Under the pieces are notes generated by a model that was not told the origin of the DNA, ran no database searches, and worked only from the letters and a program-made list of their open reading frames with translations. Below are positions 46,543 through 53,932 of a stretch of DNA of 64,000 nt, piece by piece. Source of the DNA: Alphaproteobacteria bacterium (GTDB lineage Bacteria; Pseudomonadota; Alphaproteobacteria; Micropepsales; Micropepsaceae); contig WGMH01000001.1 in the NCBI GenBank assembly GCA_016125165.1, positions 620,001 to 684,000 on the forward strand, written 5' to 3'. Position numbers and translations under genes: made by a program. Each line of letters begins with the position of its first letter. Position 1 is the stretch's first letter.

Positions 46543-46576
46543 CCTTGGCAACCGGGGCTGAAGCCGCCTGCCAAGG
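46543..46576 (+). repeat. inverted repeat next to the membrane-protein ribosome site
   Basis: CCTTGGCA (46543-46550) and TGCCAAGG (46569-46576) are perfect 8-bp inverted repeats, with a smaller GGC-TGAA-GCC stem inside. The 3' arm overlaps the AAGGGGGA ribosome site at 46573-46580. It directly abuts the CtrA-like box, so it may be an operator rather than an mRNA hairpin. Confidence 0.5.
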
Positions 46577-46584
46577 GGGAACAC

Positions 46585-47748
46585 ATGGTTGCCTATCGCA
46601 AAGTTGCCGAATCCGAGGTGCCACCAGCGCGCGAGCCGGAGCCGCGCCGTCGTCTGTCGTTGGGAGCGCGCCCGCGCAAGGCGCTGTCCCACGATCTTCT
46701 GCACGATGTATCGCCGGAAGAGTTCGACCGCGAAGCCCGTACGCTCGCGGAAGCCGAGGCGCTGACCCCGGAAACGCGCGCGCGCTTGGAGGCGCAGCTC
46801 ATCGAGCGGTTGAAGACGCCGGTCGACACACCGAGCTGGGGCCCGGACTGGGTGCGCAAGGGCGAACGCACGGCACCGAGGCGCAAAGGCAAGCCGGGCG
46901 GCCTTCTGGGAATTCTGGCGCGCAGCCAGAAGAAGCCGGAGCCGATTGAGGAAGCGCCCAGATCCGCGCTTTCGATGGAACAACAGGACGACGCGCATGT
47001 CATCGCGCGCAATCTGGAAAAGAGCCGTCAGGTGCATCACTACCGCTGGCTCTATGTCGCCGCCCTGATATTCGCGGTGGGCGTGGCCGTGCTTGCGATG
47101 TTTGTGGACTATCAGATCATCCGCGGCGACGTGTGGACGCGCGCGCTCTCCAACGAATTCATGGTCGTGCCCGCCAGCCTTCAGGACTCGGTCGTGTTCA
47201 AGAGTCTGCAGGTGGTGTTCGCGGTGATGATCGTGCACTTTTTCCTGAAGATCACCGGCGCCTATGGCCGGAACGGCATGATCGTAACGGCGTTTATTCT
47301 CGCCATCGCCATGATTGGCAGTCTTGGTTACCTTGTGGCCTACAACAATATGTCGGGAGCTACCTCCGCGACGCTCGAGCGCAGCGATCAGGCGCTGACG
47401 CAACAGAACAACAGCAATTCCATCGACGCGCTGCTGAGCGACGAGGCGGCAAAGCCCGCTGCGCCCGAGCCCAAAATCTATAGCGCCAGCATGACCGACG
47501 GGGTGTCGCTACCTCTGCCCAAGCTTTCGCAGAATTCGCTGGCCGATGCCGACAGCTTTCTGTGGCTGGTGTTCGCAAGCGTTGTGTTCTTCATCGTTAC
47601 GGTGGTGGCTGCGCTCTATCTTCAGAGCGGCGAAAGCAATGTTCGCAACTTTGTGATTGCCAACGATTACAAGCATCGCCGCCGGCACTTCGCGCAACTT
47701 CACCTGCTCGAACTCGCCGACAAGCGCCAGAACGCGCGCGCCGGATAG
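46585..47748 (+). CDS. hypothetical membrane protein with basic cytoplasmic N-terminus
   Basis: The 387-residue protein starts at ATG after AAGGGGGA. Residues 1-150 are charged and probably cytoplasmic (REPEPRRRLSLGARPRKALS, RRKGKPGGLLGILARSQKKPEP). Helices follow at about 160-180 (WLYVAALIFAVGVAVLAMF), 212-225, 232-252 and near the end (LWLVFASVVFFIVTVVAAL). A Ser/Asn/Gln-rich periplasmic loop lies between the last two. I do not recognise it. A secreted vWA-like protein follows 10 bases downstream, so the two probably function together. A CtrA-like box suggests cell-cycle control. Confidence 0.75.
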   Translation: MVAYRKVAESEVPPAREPEPRRRLSLGARPRKALSHDLLHDVSPEEFDREARTLAEAEALTPETRARLEAQLIERLKTPVDTPSWGPDWVRKGERTAPRRKGKPGGLLGILARSQKKPEPIEEAPRSALSMEQQDDAHVIARNLEKSRQVHHYRWLYVAALIFAVGVAVLAMFVDYQIIRGDVWTRALSNEFMVVPASLQDSVVFKSLQVVFAVMIVHFFLKITGAYGRNGMIVTAFILAIAMIGSLGYLVAYNNMSGATSATLERSDQALTQQNNSNSIDALLSDEAAKPAAPEPKIYSASMTDGVSLPLPKLSQNSLADADSFLWLVFASVVFFIVTVVAALYLQSGESNVRNFVIANDYKHRRRHFAQLHLLELADKRQNARAG

Positions 47749-47758
47749 GATTGCCGCC

Positions 47759-48478
47759 ATGATGCGCATGATGCTGGCAATGGTGACGGGAGCGGCGTTG
47801 GGCGCAGGCAGCGCCTATGCTGTCAATGTCGCCCAGAGCGCGCCGGTGGAGCAGGTATCCTATACGGCCCAGCAGGCAATGGTGCCGGAGCGCATCATCA
47901 TCGGGCTCGATCTGTCGAAGAGTAACCCGCTCGTGGAGGACAAGGCGTTTGCAGCGAAAGTTGCCGCTCGCATTTCCGATCGTGTGCGCAAGCTCGGCTT
48001 CCGTTCCGAGGTACACATTCGCACGCTCGGGAATTTCGATGCGTCGTCGAACGGATTCTATTACGACACTGTTTTGTCGATCAAAAGCCGTCCCGCTGAG
48101 GTCGCCGCAGATGTGCAGAAGCTGATCGCCGGAACGCCAATGCTTGTGGCCAAGGGCAAGTGGAAGGCACAAGCCACAACCAACATCATCGCCTTCCTCG
48201 ACAACGTGTCGAATAGCATCGGCTGTGGCGGCATGAAGACGACGATCATTCTGGCTTCCGATGGCATCGAAGATTCCGAATACGCGCACCTGGCATCGTC
48301 ACGCGCGCATCTGCCCGATCCCGATGGCAAACCATTCAAGGGGTGTGCGGAGCTTCAAATTCTCGGCGTCGGACAGGGCACCAGAAGCCCTATAGAAGCC
48401 GTGCGCCTGCGCAAGGAATGGACGGGCTGGGCGCGCAATGCGGGTTTCTCCCGGTTCCAGGGTCTGAACGACTGGTGA
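47759..48478 (+). CDS. secreted vWA-like protein
   Basis: The 239-residue protein has a short signal peptide (MVTGAALGAGSAYA). It then has a vWA-like fold: IIIGLDLSKSNPL carries the MIDAS-type DxSxS, TTIILASDGIEDSEY the later Asp and AELQILGVGQGT the final strand. It is therefore probably a metal-dependent adhesion or protein-binding domain in the periplasm. Two Cys (GCGG, GCAEL) may pair. It is cotranscribed with the membrane protein just upstream. Confidence 0.75.
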   Translation: MMRMMLAMVTGAALGAGSAYAVNVAQSAPVEQVSYTAQQAMVPERIIIGLDLSKSNPLVEDKAFAAKVAARISDRVRKLGFRSEVHIRTLGNFDASSNGFYYDTVLSIKSRPAEVAADVQKLIAGTPMLVAKGKWKAQATTNIIAFLDNVSNSIGCGGMKTTIILASDGIEDSEYAHLASSRAHLPDPDGKPFKGCAELQILGVGQGTRSPIEAVRLRKEWTGWARNAGFSRFQGLNDW

Positions 48479-48540
48479 TCCCGCCAGGCCGCTAGAGTTT
48501 CGACAAAAATTCGATCTTCCCTCCTTTCACCCCTTGCAAC

Positions 48541-48567
48541 AAAGTACTCTATCATGTAGAGTACTTT
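48541..48567. promoter_or_regulatory. perfect inverted repeat, likely operator of the winged-helix operon
   Basis: AAAGTACTCTA (48541-48551) and TAGAGTACTTT (48557-48567) are perfectly complementary 11-bp arms around TCATG. It sits 23 bases upstream of the first gene of an operon whose second gene is a winged-helix regulator, so autoregulation is the simplest reading. TATCAT at 48550-48555 inside it could be the -10 hexamer. Confidence 0.75.
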
Positions 48568-48589
48568 GACAATTGAGAGCGAGGACACG

Positions 48590-49144
48590 ATGGCCCTTTC
48601 CCCTGACCAGGCACAGGAAGCCCTGCGCGACATCGCCGCCACGGAGCGACGCAGCTTCGAGGCCTATGGCTACAAAGCCGCCGCACCGTTCCTCATCCTG
48701 TGGGGGCTGATCTGGATCGCGGGCTACGCAGTCAGCGACTTTGCGCCACTACTCAGCGGCAAAGTCTGGCTGGCGCTTGCCGTCATCGGCTCCCTTGGAA
48801 GTTTCATCATCGGCGGACGGCAGAAGGGCGGTGGCAAGACTGTCAGGTTCGATTGGCGCATCGCCTTCACCTGGCTCACCGGTATCGTCTTCTTCACCGC
48901 GCTGTTCGCGATCATGGCACCGGTGGATGGGCGGCAAATGGGGGCGATATTCCCGCTCTTCATCGGAACGTCCTATGTCGTGCTGGGCATCTGGATAGGC
49001 ATGCGCTTTGTTCTGGCCGGCCTCCTCATCGCCGCACTCACATTGATCGGCTTTTACTATGTCGATCAGCATTTCGCGTTGTGGATGGCAGTTCTGGGCG
49101 GCGGCACGCTGACAGCCACCGGTCTGTGGCTGCGGAGCGCCTGA
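48590..49144 (+). CDS. hypothetical membrane protein of winged-helix operon
   Basis: The 184-residue protein starts at ATG after GAGCGAGGAC. It has an N-terminal soluble helix (SPDQAQEALRDIAATERRSFEAYGYKAA) and about five or six membrane helices (FLILWGLIWIAGYAV, VWLALAVIGSLGSFIIG, FTWLTGIVFFTALFAIM, GTSYVVLGIWIGMRFVLAGLLIAALTLIGF, ALWMAVLGGGTLTATG). I do not recognise the family. The winged-helix gene begins 2 bases after its stop, so it is the structural partner of that regulator. Confidence 0.78.
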   Translation: MALSPDQAQEALRDIAATERRSFEAYGYKAAAPFLILWGLIWIAGYAVSDFAPLLSGKVWLALAVIGSLGSFIIGGRQKGGGKTVRFDWRIAFTWLTGIVFFTALFAIMAPVDGRQMGAIFPLFIGTSYVVLGIWIGMRFVLAGLLIAALTLIGFYYVDQHFALWMAVLGGGTLTATGLWLRSA

Positions 49145-49146
49145 CA

Positions 49147-49446
49147 ATGGAGCAGCCCGACACCATCATTCATCAGCCGGTGCGTCTGAAGATCATGTCT
49201 GCACTCAAGGTGCTGCCGCCTGGCGAAATGATTGAGTTCGTCCGCCTGCGCGCGCTTGTACAGGTTACAGACGGCAATCTCGGCGCCCATATCGGAACGC
49301 TGGAAGAGTCTGGCTACGTCGAAGTCGAAAAGGATTTCGATGGCAAGAAGCCTCGCACGCGGCTTCGCCTTTCGAAGAGTGGCCGTAAAGCCTTCGCAGA
49401 CTATGTGTCCTATCTGAAGGACATCATCGAGGCATCGCAGCCATGA
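49147..49446 (+). CDS. winged-helix transcriptional regulator (HTH_34/PF13601 type)
   Basis: The 99-residue protein opens QPVRLKIMSALKVLPPGEMIEFVRLRALVQVTDGNLGAHIGTLEESGYVEVEKDF, a MarR/ArsR-like winged helix of the PF13601 type, with the wing GKKPRTRLRLSKSG and a final dimer helix. Such small regulators usually repress the membrane protein encoded beside them. The perfect inverted repeat at 48541-48567 is its likely operator. Its stop overlaps the start of a 30-codon frame (ATGA). Confidence 0.88.
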   Translation: MEQPDTIIHQPVRLKIMSALKVLPPGEMIEFVRLRALVQVTDGNLGAHIGTLEESGYVEVEKDFDGKKPRTRLRLSKSGRKAFADYVSYLKDIIEASQP

Positions 49447-49535
49447 ATGGTCTTCACACGGCGATACGGCGTGAGGTCATCAAGGGGATCGGCCTGTCCT
49501 CTGTGCTCATCGTTGCGCAATTCCTGCTGCGCTAG
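49443..49535 (+). CDS. possible 30-residue membrane miniprotein
   Basis: An ATG overlapping the winged-helix stop (ATGA) opens a 30-codon frame ending TAG. It encodes MNGLHTAIRREVIKGIGLSS, then VLIVAQFLLR: a short basic amphipathic start followed by a hydrophobic stretch. Translational coupling makes expression plausible. It ends 4 bases inside the convergent gluQ. Chance is possible for a frame this short. Confidence 0.4.
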   Translation: MNGLHTAIRREVIKGIGLSSVLIVAQFLLR

Positions 49536-50377
49536 ATCTCCAGCCTCGCGCGGATCGATTGCGGCGTCGCACCGGATTGGCGCAAGGCCTGCAGCGTGAC
49601 GGCGTTGTCGCGCTTGGAAAACTTCCTGCCATTCGCATCCAGTATCAGCCTGTGATGCGCGTAGTCCGGCGCGGGATAATCCAGCAGCGCCTGCAACAGC
49701 CTCTGCACATGCGTTGCTGAAAATAGGTCATTTCCGCGCGTCACAAGCGTAACACCTTGATATGCATCATCCACCACCACGGCCAGATGATAGGCGGCGG
49801 GAATATCCTTCCGCGCCAGCACGATGTCGCCGAACTGCAATGGTTGCGCAGAAATCGCACCGCATTCACCTCGCGGTCCCGCGCCATGTTCCACGAACGA
49901 CAATGCACCGGCCACTGCGGCGGCTTTCGCCATGTCGAGACGAAGCACATAAGGCACGCCTTCGGCCTTGCGGGCGGCGCGCACGCCATCTGCGAGCGTG
50001 CGGCAAATGCCGGGATACACAGGCCCTTCCGGACCATGCGGCGCTTCGGCGGCACGCGCAGCTTCCTCGGCGATTTCCTTGCGCGTGCAGAAGCAGGGAT
50101 AGAGCATGCCCATGGCATCTAGTTTTGATAGCGCATCGCCGTAAGCACCGAAGCGCTCGGATTGGCGGAGCACCGGTTCCGGCCACGAAAGCCCCAGCCA
50201 TCTCAGGTCTTCGAATATCGCCGTTTCGAATTCCCGCTCGCAGCGCGTGCGATCGATATCTTCAATACGCACAAGGAACTTTCCATCCTTTGCTGCCTCA
50301 GCCGCCTTGATCGCAGCGAAGGCATGTCCCAGATGCAGAAACCCGGTTGGACTTGGCGCAAAGCGCGTGACAATCAT
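49532..50377 (-). CDS. gluQ: glutamyl-Q tRNA(Asp) synthetase
   Basis: The 281-residue protein is a truncated glutamyl-tRNA synthetase: TRFAPSPTGFLHLGHAFAA with the HIGH-like HLGH, the KFSKRD (KMSKS) near 252, but no anticodon-binding domain. CFC in YPCFCTRKE with a later Tyr/Cys forms the zinc site. It charges glutamate onto queuosine in tRNA(Asp). Length and motifs match GluQRS rather than GltX. Confidence 0.94.
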   Translation of the reverse strand: MIVTRFAPSPTGFLHLGHAFAAIKAAEAAKDGKFLVRIEDIDRTRCEREFETAIFEDLRWLGLSWPEPVLRQSERFGAYGDALSKLDAMGMLYPCFCTRKEIAEEAARAAEAPHGPEGPVYPGICRTLADGVRAARKAEGVPYVLRLDMAKAAAVAGALSFVEHGAGPRGECGAISAQPLQFGDIVLARKDIPAAYHLAVVVDDAYQGVTLVTRGNDLFSATHVQRLLQALLDYPAPDYAHHRLILDANGRKFSKRDNAVTLQALRQSGATPQSIRARLEI

Positions 50378-50403
50378 GGTTTGAGACTAGACCATCAAAG
50401 CCA

Positions 50404-51099
50404 ATGTCCATACGCCCGCTTTCCGGTCCCCGCTTGCCGCCTGCGCGCGGTGCCGCAACGCATCTTGTGGTGCTCTGTCACGGCTATGGCGCAGACGGCA
50501 ATGACCTTATCGGCCTTGCGCCGCACTGGCAGCAGCTACTTCCCACCTGCGTCTTTGTGGCGCCGAACGCGCCGGAGCCGTGTGCCGGTGCGCCCATGGG
50601 CTATCAGTGGTTTCCCATTTCGCGCCTTGATCCAACGGAGATGGCGCGTGGCGTGGAAGGCGCGGCCGATACGCTCAATGCTTTTCTCGATGCCGAACTT
50701 CAGCGGCACGATCTGCCACCGGAGCGGCTGGCGCTTGTCGGCTTCTCGCAAGGCACGATGATGTCCCTGCATGTGGGCTTGAACCGCACAACAAAGCCTT
50801 TCGCCATCGTCGGCTACTCCGGGGCGCTTGCGCGCAGTGCGCCACTTCCGCAACTTTCTTTGCCGCCGCCCATTCTTCTCGTGCATGGCGATGCCGACCC
50901 GATGGTGCCGCCCGAAGCGCTGTTCGATGCGGCGGGCGAACTCGGCCGGGCGGGCGCGACGGTGCAATGGCATCTGTCGGCGGGCATCGGCCATTCCATC
51001 GATCCGGACGGGCTTTCGCTCGGCGGAAATTTCCTTGCGATGGCGCTCCACGGTCAGCTTGCCGCTCCGGCAGAGGTTTGCTGCCCGCTGCCGGGCTGA
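50404..51099 (+). CDS. alpha/beta-hydrolase, phospholipase/carboxylesterase family
   Basis: The 231-residue protein has the oxyanion region LCHGYGADGNDLIGLA, the nucleophile Ser115 in GFSQG, Asp in LVHGDADPMVP and His in GIGHSIDPDG, the complete catalytic triad of the carboxylesterase-2 family (cytosolic acyl-protein thioesterase-like). It has no signal peptide. The substrate is unknown. It is divergent from gluQ with a 26-base gap. Confidence 0.92.
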   Translation: MSIRPLSGPRLPPARGAATHLVVLCHGYGADGNDLIGLAPHWQQLLPTCVFVAPNAPEPCAGAPMGYQWFPISRLDPTEMARGVEGAADTLNAFLDAELQRHDLPPERLALVGFSQGTMMSLHVGLNRTTKPFAIVGYSGALARSAPLPQLSLPPPILLVHGDADPMVPPEALFDAAGELGRAGATVQWHLSAGIGHSIDPDGLSLGGNFLAMALHGQLAAPAEVCCPLPG

Positions 51100-51236
51100 G
51101 TGTCGCCAATCGGTCATACCGAATCAGCTAGCATTTGATCCATGCGCGGTGCGGCTTGGCAGAGGCAGGTCTTGCCCCTAGAGTTTGTGCCGTCAGGAGG
51201 TGACGCCTTCACCAGCGTGATTGAAGGATCAGAGCC

Positions 51237-51797
51237 GTGTTGAACGTCGAGCGCTCGCCCGATAATTGTCCTGCGCTTGTGCTGAACGCGGATCATCGCC
51301 CGCTCAGCTACTTCCCGCTTTCGCTGTGGTCCTGGCAGGACACCATCAAGGCCGTATTCCTGGAGCGCGTGAATATTCTTGCCGAATATGATCGCGCGGT
51401 GCGCTCGCCCAGCTTCGAGATGAAGCTGCCCTCCGTTGTTTCGCTCAAGACATTTGTGAAACCTGCGCGCAATCCCGCTTTTACGCGATTCAACGTGTTC
51501 CTGCGCGATCGCTTCGAATGCCAGTATTGCGGCGATCGTTCCGATCTCACCTTCGATCATGTGATCCCGCGTTCGCGCGGTGGCCGCACGACGTGGGAAA
51601 ACGTCGTCACCGCCTGCGCGCCATGCAATCTGCTGAAGGGCGGAAGGCTTACCCATCAATGCGGGATGCATCCGCGCCTGCGTCCGCACCGGCCATCGGT
51701 CAACGAATTGCGCAACAATGGCAGGCTTTTTCCGCCCAACTATCTGCACGATAGCTGGGCCGACTATCTCTACTGGGATAGTGAACTGGAGCCTTAG
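51237..51797 (+). CDS. HNH endonuclease family protein
   Basis: The 186-residue protein has the HNH motif DRFECQYCGDRSDLTFDHVIPRSRGG followed by ACAPCNLLKGG, with two C-x2-C zinc pairs. The N-terminal VLNADHRPLSYFPLSLWSWQDTIKAVFLERVNILAEYD is typical of the widespread chromosomal HNH proteins of alphaproteobacteria that are not homing enzymes or toxins. The start is GTG after GAAGGA (TTG at the next codon is an alternative). The stop overlaps the convergent GNAT gene. Confidence 0.9.
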   Translation: MLNVERSPDNCPALVLNADHRPLSYFPLSLWSWQDTIKAVFLERVNILAEYDRAVRSPSFEMKLPSVVSLKTFVKPARNPAFTRFNVFLRDRFECQYCGDRSDLTFDHVIPRSRGGRTTWENVVTACAPCNLLKGGRLTHQCGMHPRLRPHRPSVNELRNNGRLFPPNYLHDSWADYLYWDSELEP

Positions 51798-52438
51798 GGC
51801 CTTTTGGCGTCGCGCCACATCGCAATCAACGGCGGGGCGGCGGGTGGAGAGATGTTCTGCTTGCGCACGAAACCGCAGCGCTCATAGAGCTTGGTGTTCT
51901 TCGGATTGGAATTTTCGAGATAGGCGTGCGCGCCCGCTTCGTCGATGCGTTTCAACGTGGCGTCCATGATGGCCGAGCCGAGGCCCAGGCCCTGAAGGCG
52001 CGGCGCAACAGCAACAAACGCAAGATAGAAATGCGGCGGCGAATGCGGATGGTGCTTTTCCATCGCATCGGCCATTGCCTGACCGCGCATCATGCGCGGC
52101 AGCCCGCATAGCCTCAGGAACATCGGCAGCAGCTTGAGTTGTTCAAGCAGCCCGCCCGCCGTCGCCGGTACATTGGGTGGGAGCCATGCTGCCGCCGCGC
52201 TACAGTCTGGTGCCATCCACACTTCGCCAAACGGAATGGCCCGCACGCTCATCAGCCAAAAGAAAAAGCGCTCAAGGCCTTCAGCGCGCTTGGAGCCGGG
52301 ACGCGAAATCCAGTCCATCACCGGATCGGACGCAAACGCCGCCGCGAACAGGCGGGATAACTGCTTCGCATCCTCCGCATTGGCGCGGCGCGGTGCGCTG
52401 GCCGCGGCCAGCCTTTCGTGACGATCAGGCTCGCTCAT
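51794..52438 (-). CDS. GNAT family N-acetyltransferase
   Basis: The 214-residue protein has the GNAT acetyl-CoA motif FVAVAPRLQGLGLGSAIMDATLKRIDEAG and a C-terminal ENSNPKNTKLYERCGFV. The N-terminal NAEDAKQLSRLFAAAFASDPVMDWI resembles acetyltransferases acting on small metabolites or antibiotics. The substrate is unknown. The ATG overlaps the coq7 stop (ATGA), so it is translationally coupled to coq7. Confidence 0.88.
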   Translation of the reverse strand: MSEPDRHERLAAASAPRRANAEDAKQLSRLFAAAFASDPVMDWISRPGSKRAEGLERFFFWLMSVRAIPFGEVWMAPDCSAAAAWLPPNVPATAGGLLEQLKLLPMFLRLCGLPRMMRGQAMADAMEKHHPHSPPHFYLAFVAVAPRLQGLGLGSAIMDATLKRIDEAGAHAYLENSNPKNTKLYERCGFVRKQNISPPAAPPLIAMWRDAKRP

Positions 52439-53016
52439 ATCTTTTCGGAAAGTTTGATGGCGAGCCGGCAGCCCGCCTTTATCGCGCCGGAGAGGAGCGG
52501 ATAGGCGGGCGCTTCTTCCGCCCCACTGGCCAGCGCATGTTCCTTGTGCGCGATTTCGTCCGCGCGGAACCGTTCCACGGTGTCCTTCAACTCTGGATCG
52601 TCTTCGATGCGCGCGATCTGGCCTGCATAGTGTTCGTCGATCACCTCTTCCACGGCGGCAGTGCAAGCCATGGCGGCCTTTTCGCCTAGAAGCGCCGTGG
52701 CCGCGCCAAGTGCAAAGCCCGCCACGCGCCACACCGGCTCAAGCGCCGTGGGCCGCACGCGTCGCTCGTTCACGAGTCGGTCGAAAGTTTTCAAGTGATG
52801 GTCTTCCTGCGCCGCCATTTCGCGGATGTCGCGCACGGCCTGTTCGGATCCCTTGCGCGCGCCCAGCACCGCAAGCTGGCCTTCATAGATGCGCACCGCG
52901 CCATATTCGCCCGCGTGATCCACGCGGATCATGGCTTCCTGATCGCGCGATAGCGGAATGCCCGGCGCCTGAGGACGCGCCTTGCGTTCTACGCGTTTGA
53001 TTTTGCCATCAGCCAT
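52435..53016 (-). CDS. coq7: Coq7 demethoxyubiquinone hydroxylase
   Basis: The 193-residue protein has the two ferritin-like halves of Coq7: IRVDHAGEYGAVRIYEGQ with Glu, then QEDHHLKTF, and EEVIDEHYAGQI with RADEIAHKEHA, supplying the E-ExxH-E-ExxH di-iron ligands. It performs the last hydroxylation in ubiquinone synthesis at the membrane. It starts 28 bases inside the dsbB-like gene and is coupled to the GNAT gene. Confidence 0.94.
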   Translation of the reverse strand: MADGKIKRVERKARPQAPGIPLSRDQEAMIRVDHAGEYGAVRIYEGQLAVLGARKGSEQAVRDIREMAAQEDHHLKTFDRLVNERRVRPTALEPVWRVAGFALGAATALLGEKAAMACTAAVEEVIDEHYAGQIARIEDDPELKDTVERFRADEIAHKEHALASGAEEAPAYPLLSGAIKAGCRLAIKLSEKI

Positions 53017-53447
53017 GACGCAAACCCCGAAAGGCCCAAAGAGAAGATCGCATTATAGCCCGCGAGCGAAATTCCGAAGAGCCGCCAAGCCGCGCGGTCG
53101 CACATCACGATGGGGGCATTCAGATCGAAGGCGCCCGTGTAGGCATTGCCAGTGCAGGCCGAAGGACCGGCCCAGAACTTCCACTCCACGCCGGCATGAT
53201 AGACACCGAGCGCACCGGCTATGGTCACCAGCAGGATCACGGCCCAGGCGATTTGCGGATGAAATTTCTCCGGTGCTGCCAGGGCGCCGACGATGCCGAT
53301 GATGGCGGCCGCGATCAGCGGCCAGCGCTGCCAGTGGCACATTTCACAGGGCGGCAGATTGCCGATGTACTGAAAGCCAAGCGCACCCACAATGAGCGCC
53401 AGAGCAACCGCACCAAGGCCGAGACAGACCGTTTTCGCCGTACTCAT
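52989..53447 (-). CDS. dsbB: DsbB family disulfide bond formation protein
   Basis: The 152-residue protein has four membrane helices and two Cys pairs: PCEMCHWQRWP (C-x2-C) in the first periplasmic loop and GPSACTGN with IVMCDRAAW in the second. This is the DsbB arrangement for reoxidising DsbA with ubiquinone. Helix 1 is FGLGAVALALIVGALGFQYI-like (LGLGAVALALIVGALGFQYI). It overlaps coq7, which makes the quinone it uses, by 28 bases, a neat functional neighbourhood. Confidence 0.9.
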   Translation of the reverse strand: MSTAKTVCLGLGAVALALIVGALGFQYIGNLPPCEMCHWQRWPLIAAAIIGIVGALAAPEKFHPQIAWAVILLVTIAGALGVYHAGVEWKFWAGPSACTGNAYTGAFDLNAPIVMCDRAAWRLFGISLAGYNAIFSLGLSGFASWLMAKSNA

Positions 53448-53866
53448 TTTGCGAAGATCATCCTTTCGTCCGCGAAGGCCTTGAACTCCAGCGCGTTGCC
53501 GCTCGGATCTGTGAGAAACATCGTGGCCTGTTCGCCCGGCTTACCTTTGAAGCGTATCTGCGGCTCAATGATAAAGCCAACGCCATGTGCCTTCAGTTTT
53601 TCCGCGAGTATTTCCCATTCCGGCAGCGAGAGAATCACGCCAAAATGCCGCACAGGAACAGCTTCACCGTCAACAGCATTATGCGCTTGGGGTTCGGCGT
53701 TCGCCGCGCTTAAATGCGCAACGATCTGATGTCCGAAGAAGTCGAAATCGACCCATTCGGCGGAGGACCGTCCTTCCGGGCAGCCGAGCAGTTCCCCATA
53801 GAAAGCACGCGCTTCGGCAAGATTGCGCACGGGAAAGGCGAGATGAAAGCGGGGACGGGCGTTCAT
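53444..53866 (-). CDS. VOC superfamily (glyoxalase-like) protein
   Basis: The roughly 140-residue protein has two beta-alpha-beta-beta-beta units: HLAFPVRNLAEARAFYGELLGC and HFGVILSLPEWEILAEKL, ending MFLTDPSGNALEFKAFAD, the glyoxalase/dioxygenase fold. The metal ligands would be His in the first strand, another His and Glu in LEFK. The substrate is unknown. A GTG at 53890 is an alternative start. It is coupled to dsbB (ATGA). Confidence 0.88.
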   Translation of the reverse strand: MNARPRFHLAFPVRNLAEARAFYGELLGCPEGRSSAEWVDFDFFGHQIVAHLSAANAEPQAHNAVDGEAVPVRHFGVILSLPEWEILAEKLKAHGVGFIIEPQIRFKGKPGEQATMFLTDPSGNALEFKAFADERMIFAK

Positions 53867-53932
53867 GGAAGGATCGCGTTGTTGTTTCACTCTTCAGGAG
53901 AGAAGCAAGGTCTGTTGGTAAAGGGAAGCCTG

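Noticed and set aside
51193-51213. AGGAGG followed directly by GTG and a 6-codon frame with a small GGTGA/TCACC stem before the HNH gene
   Set aside because: Spacing between ribosome site and GTG is zero and the frame is six codons; a leader peptide cannot be supported.
51237-51797. HNH gene as part of a mobile element or defence island
   Set aside because: No transposase, integrase or restriction gene is nearby and the sequence type is the common chromosomal alphaproteobacterial HNH protein.
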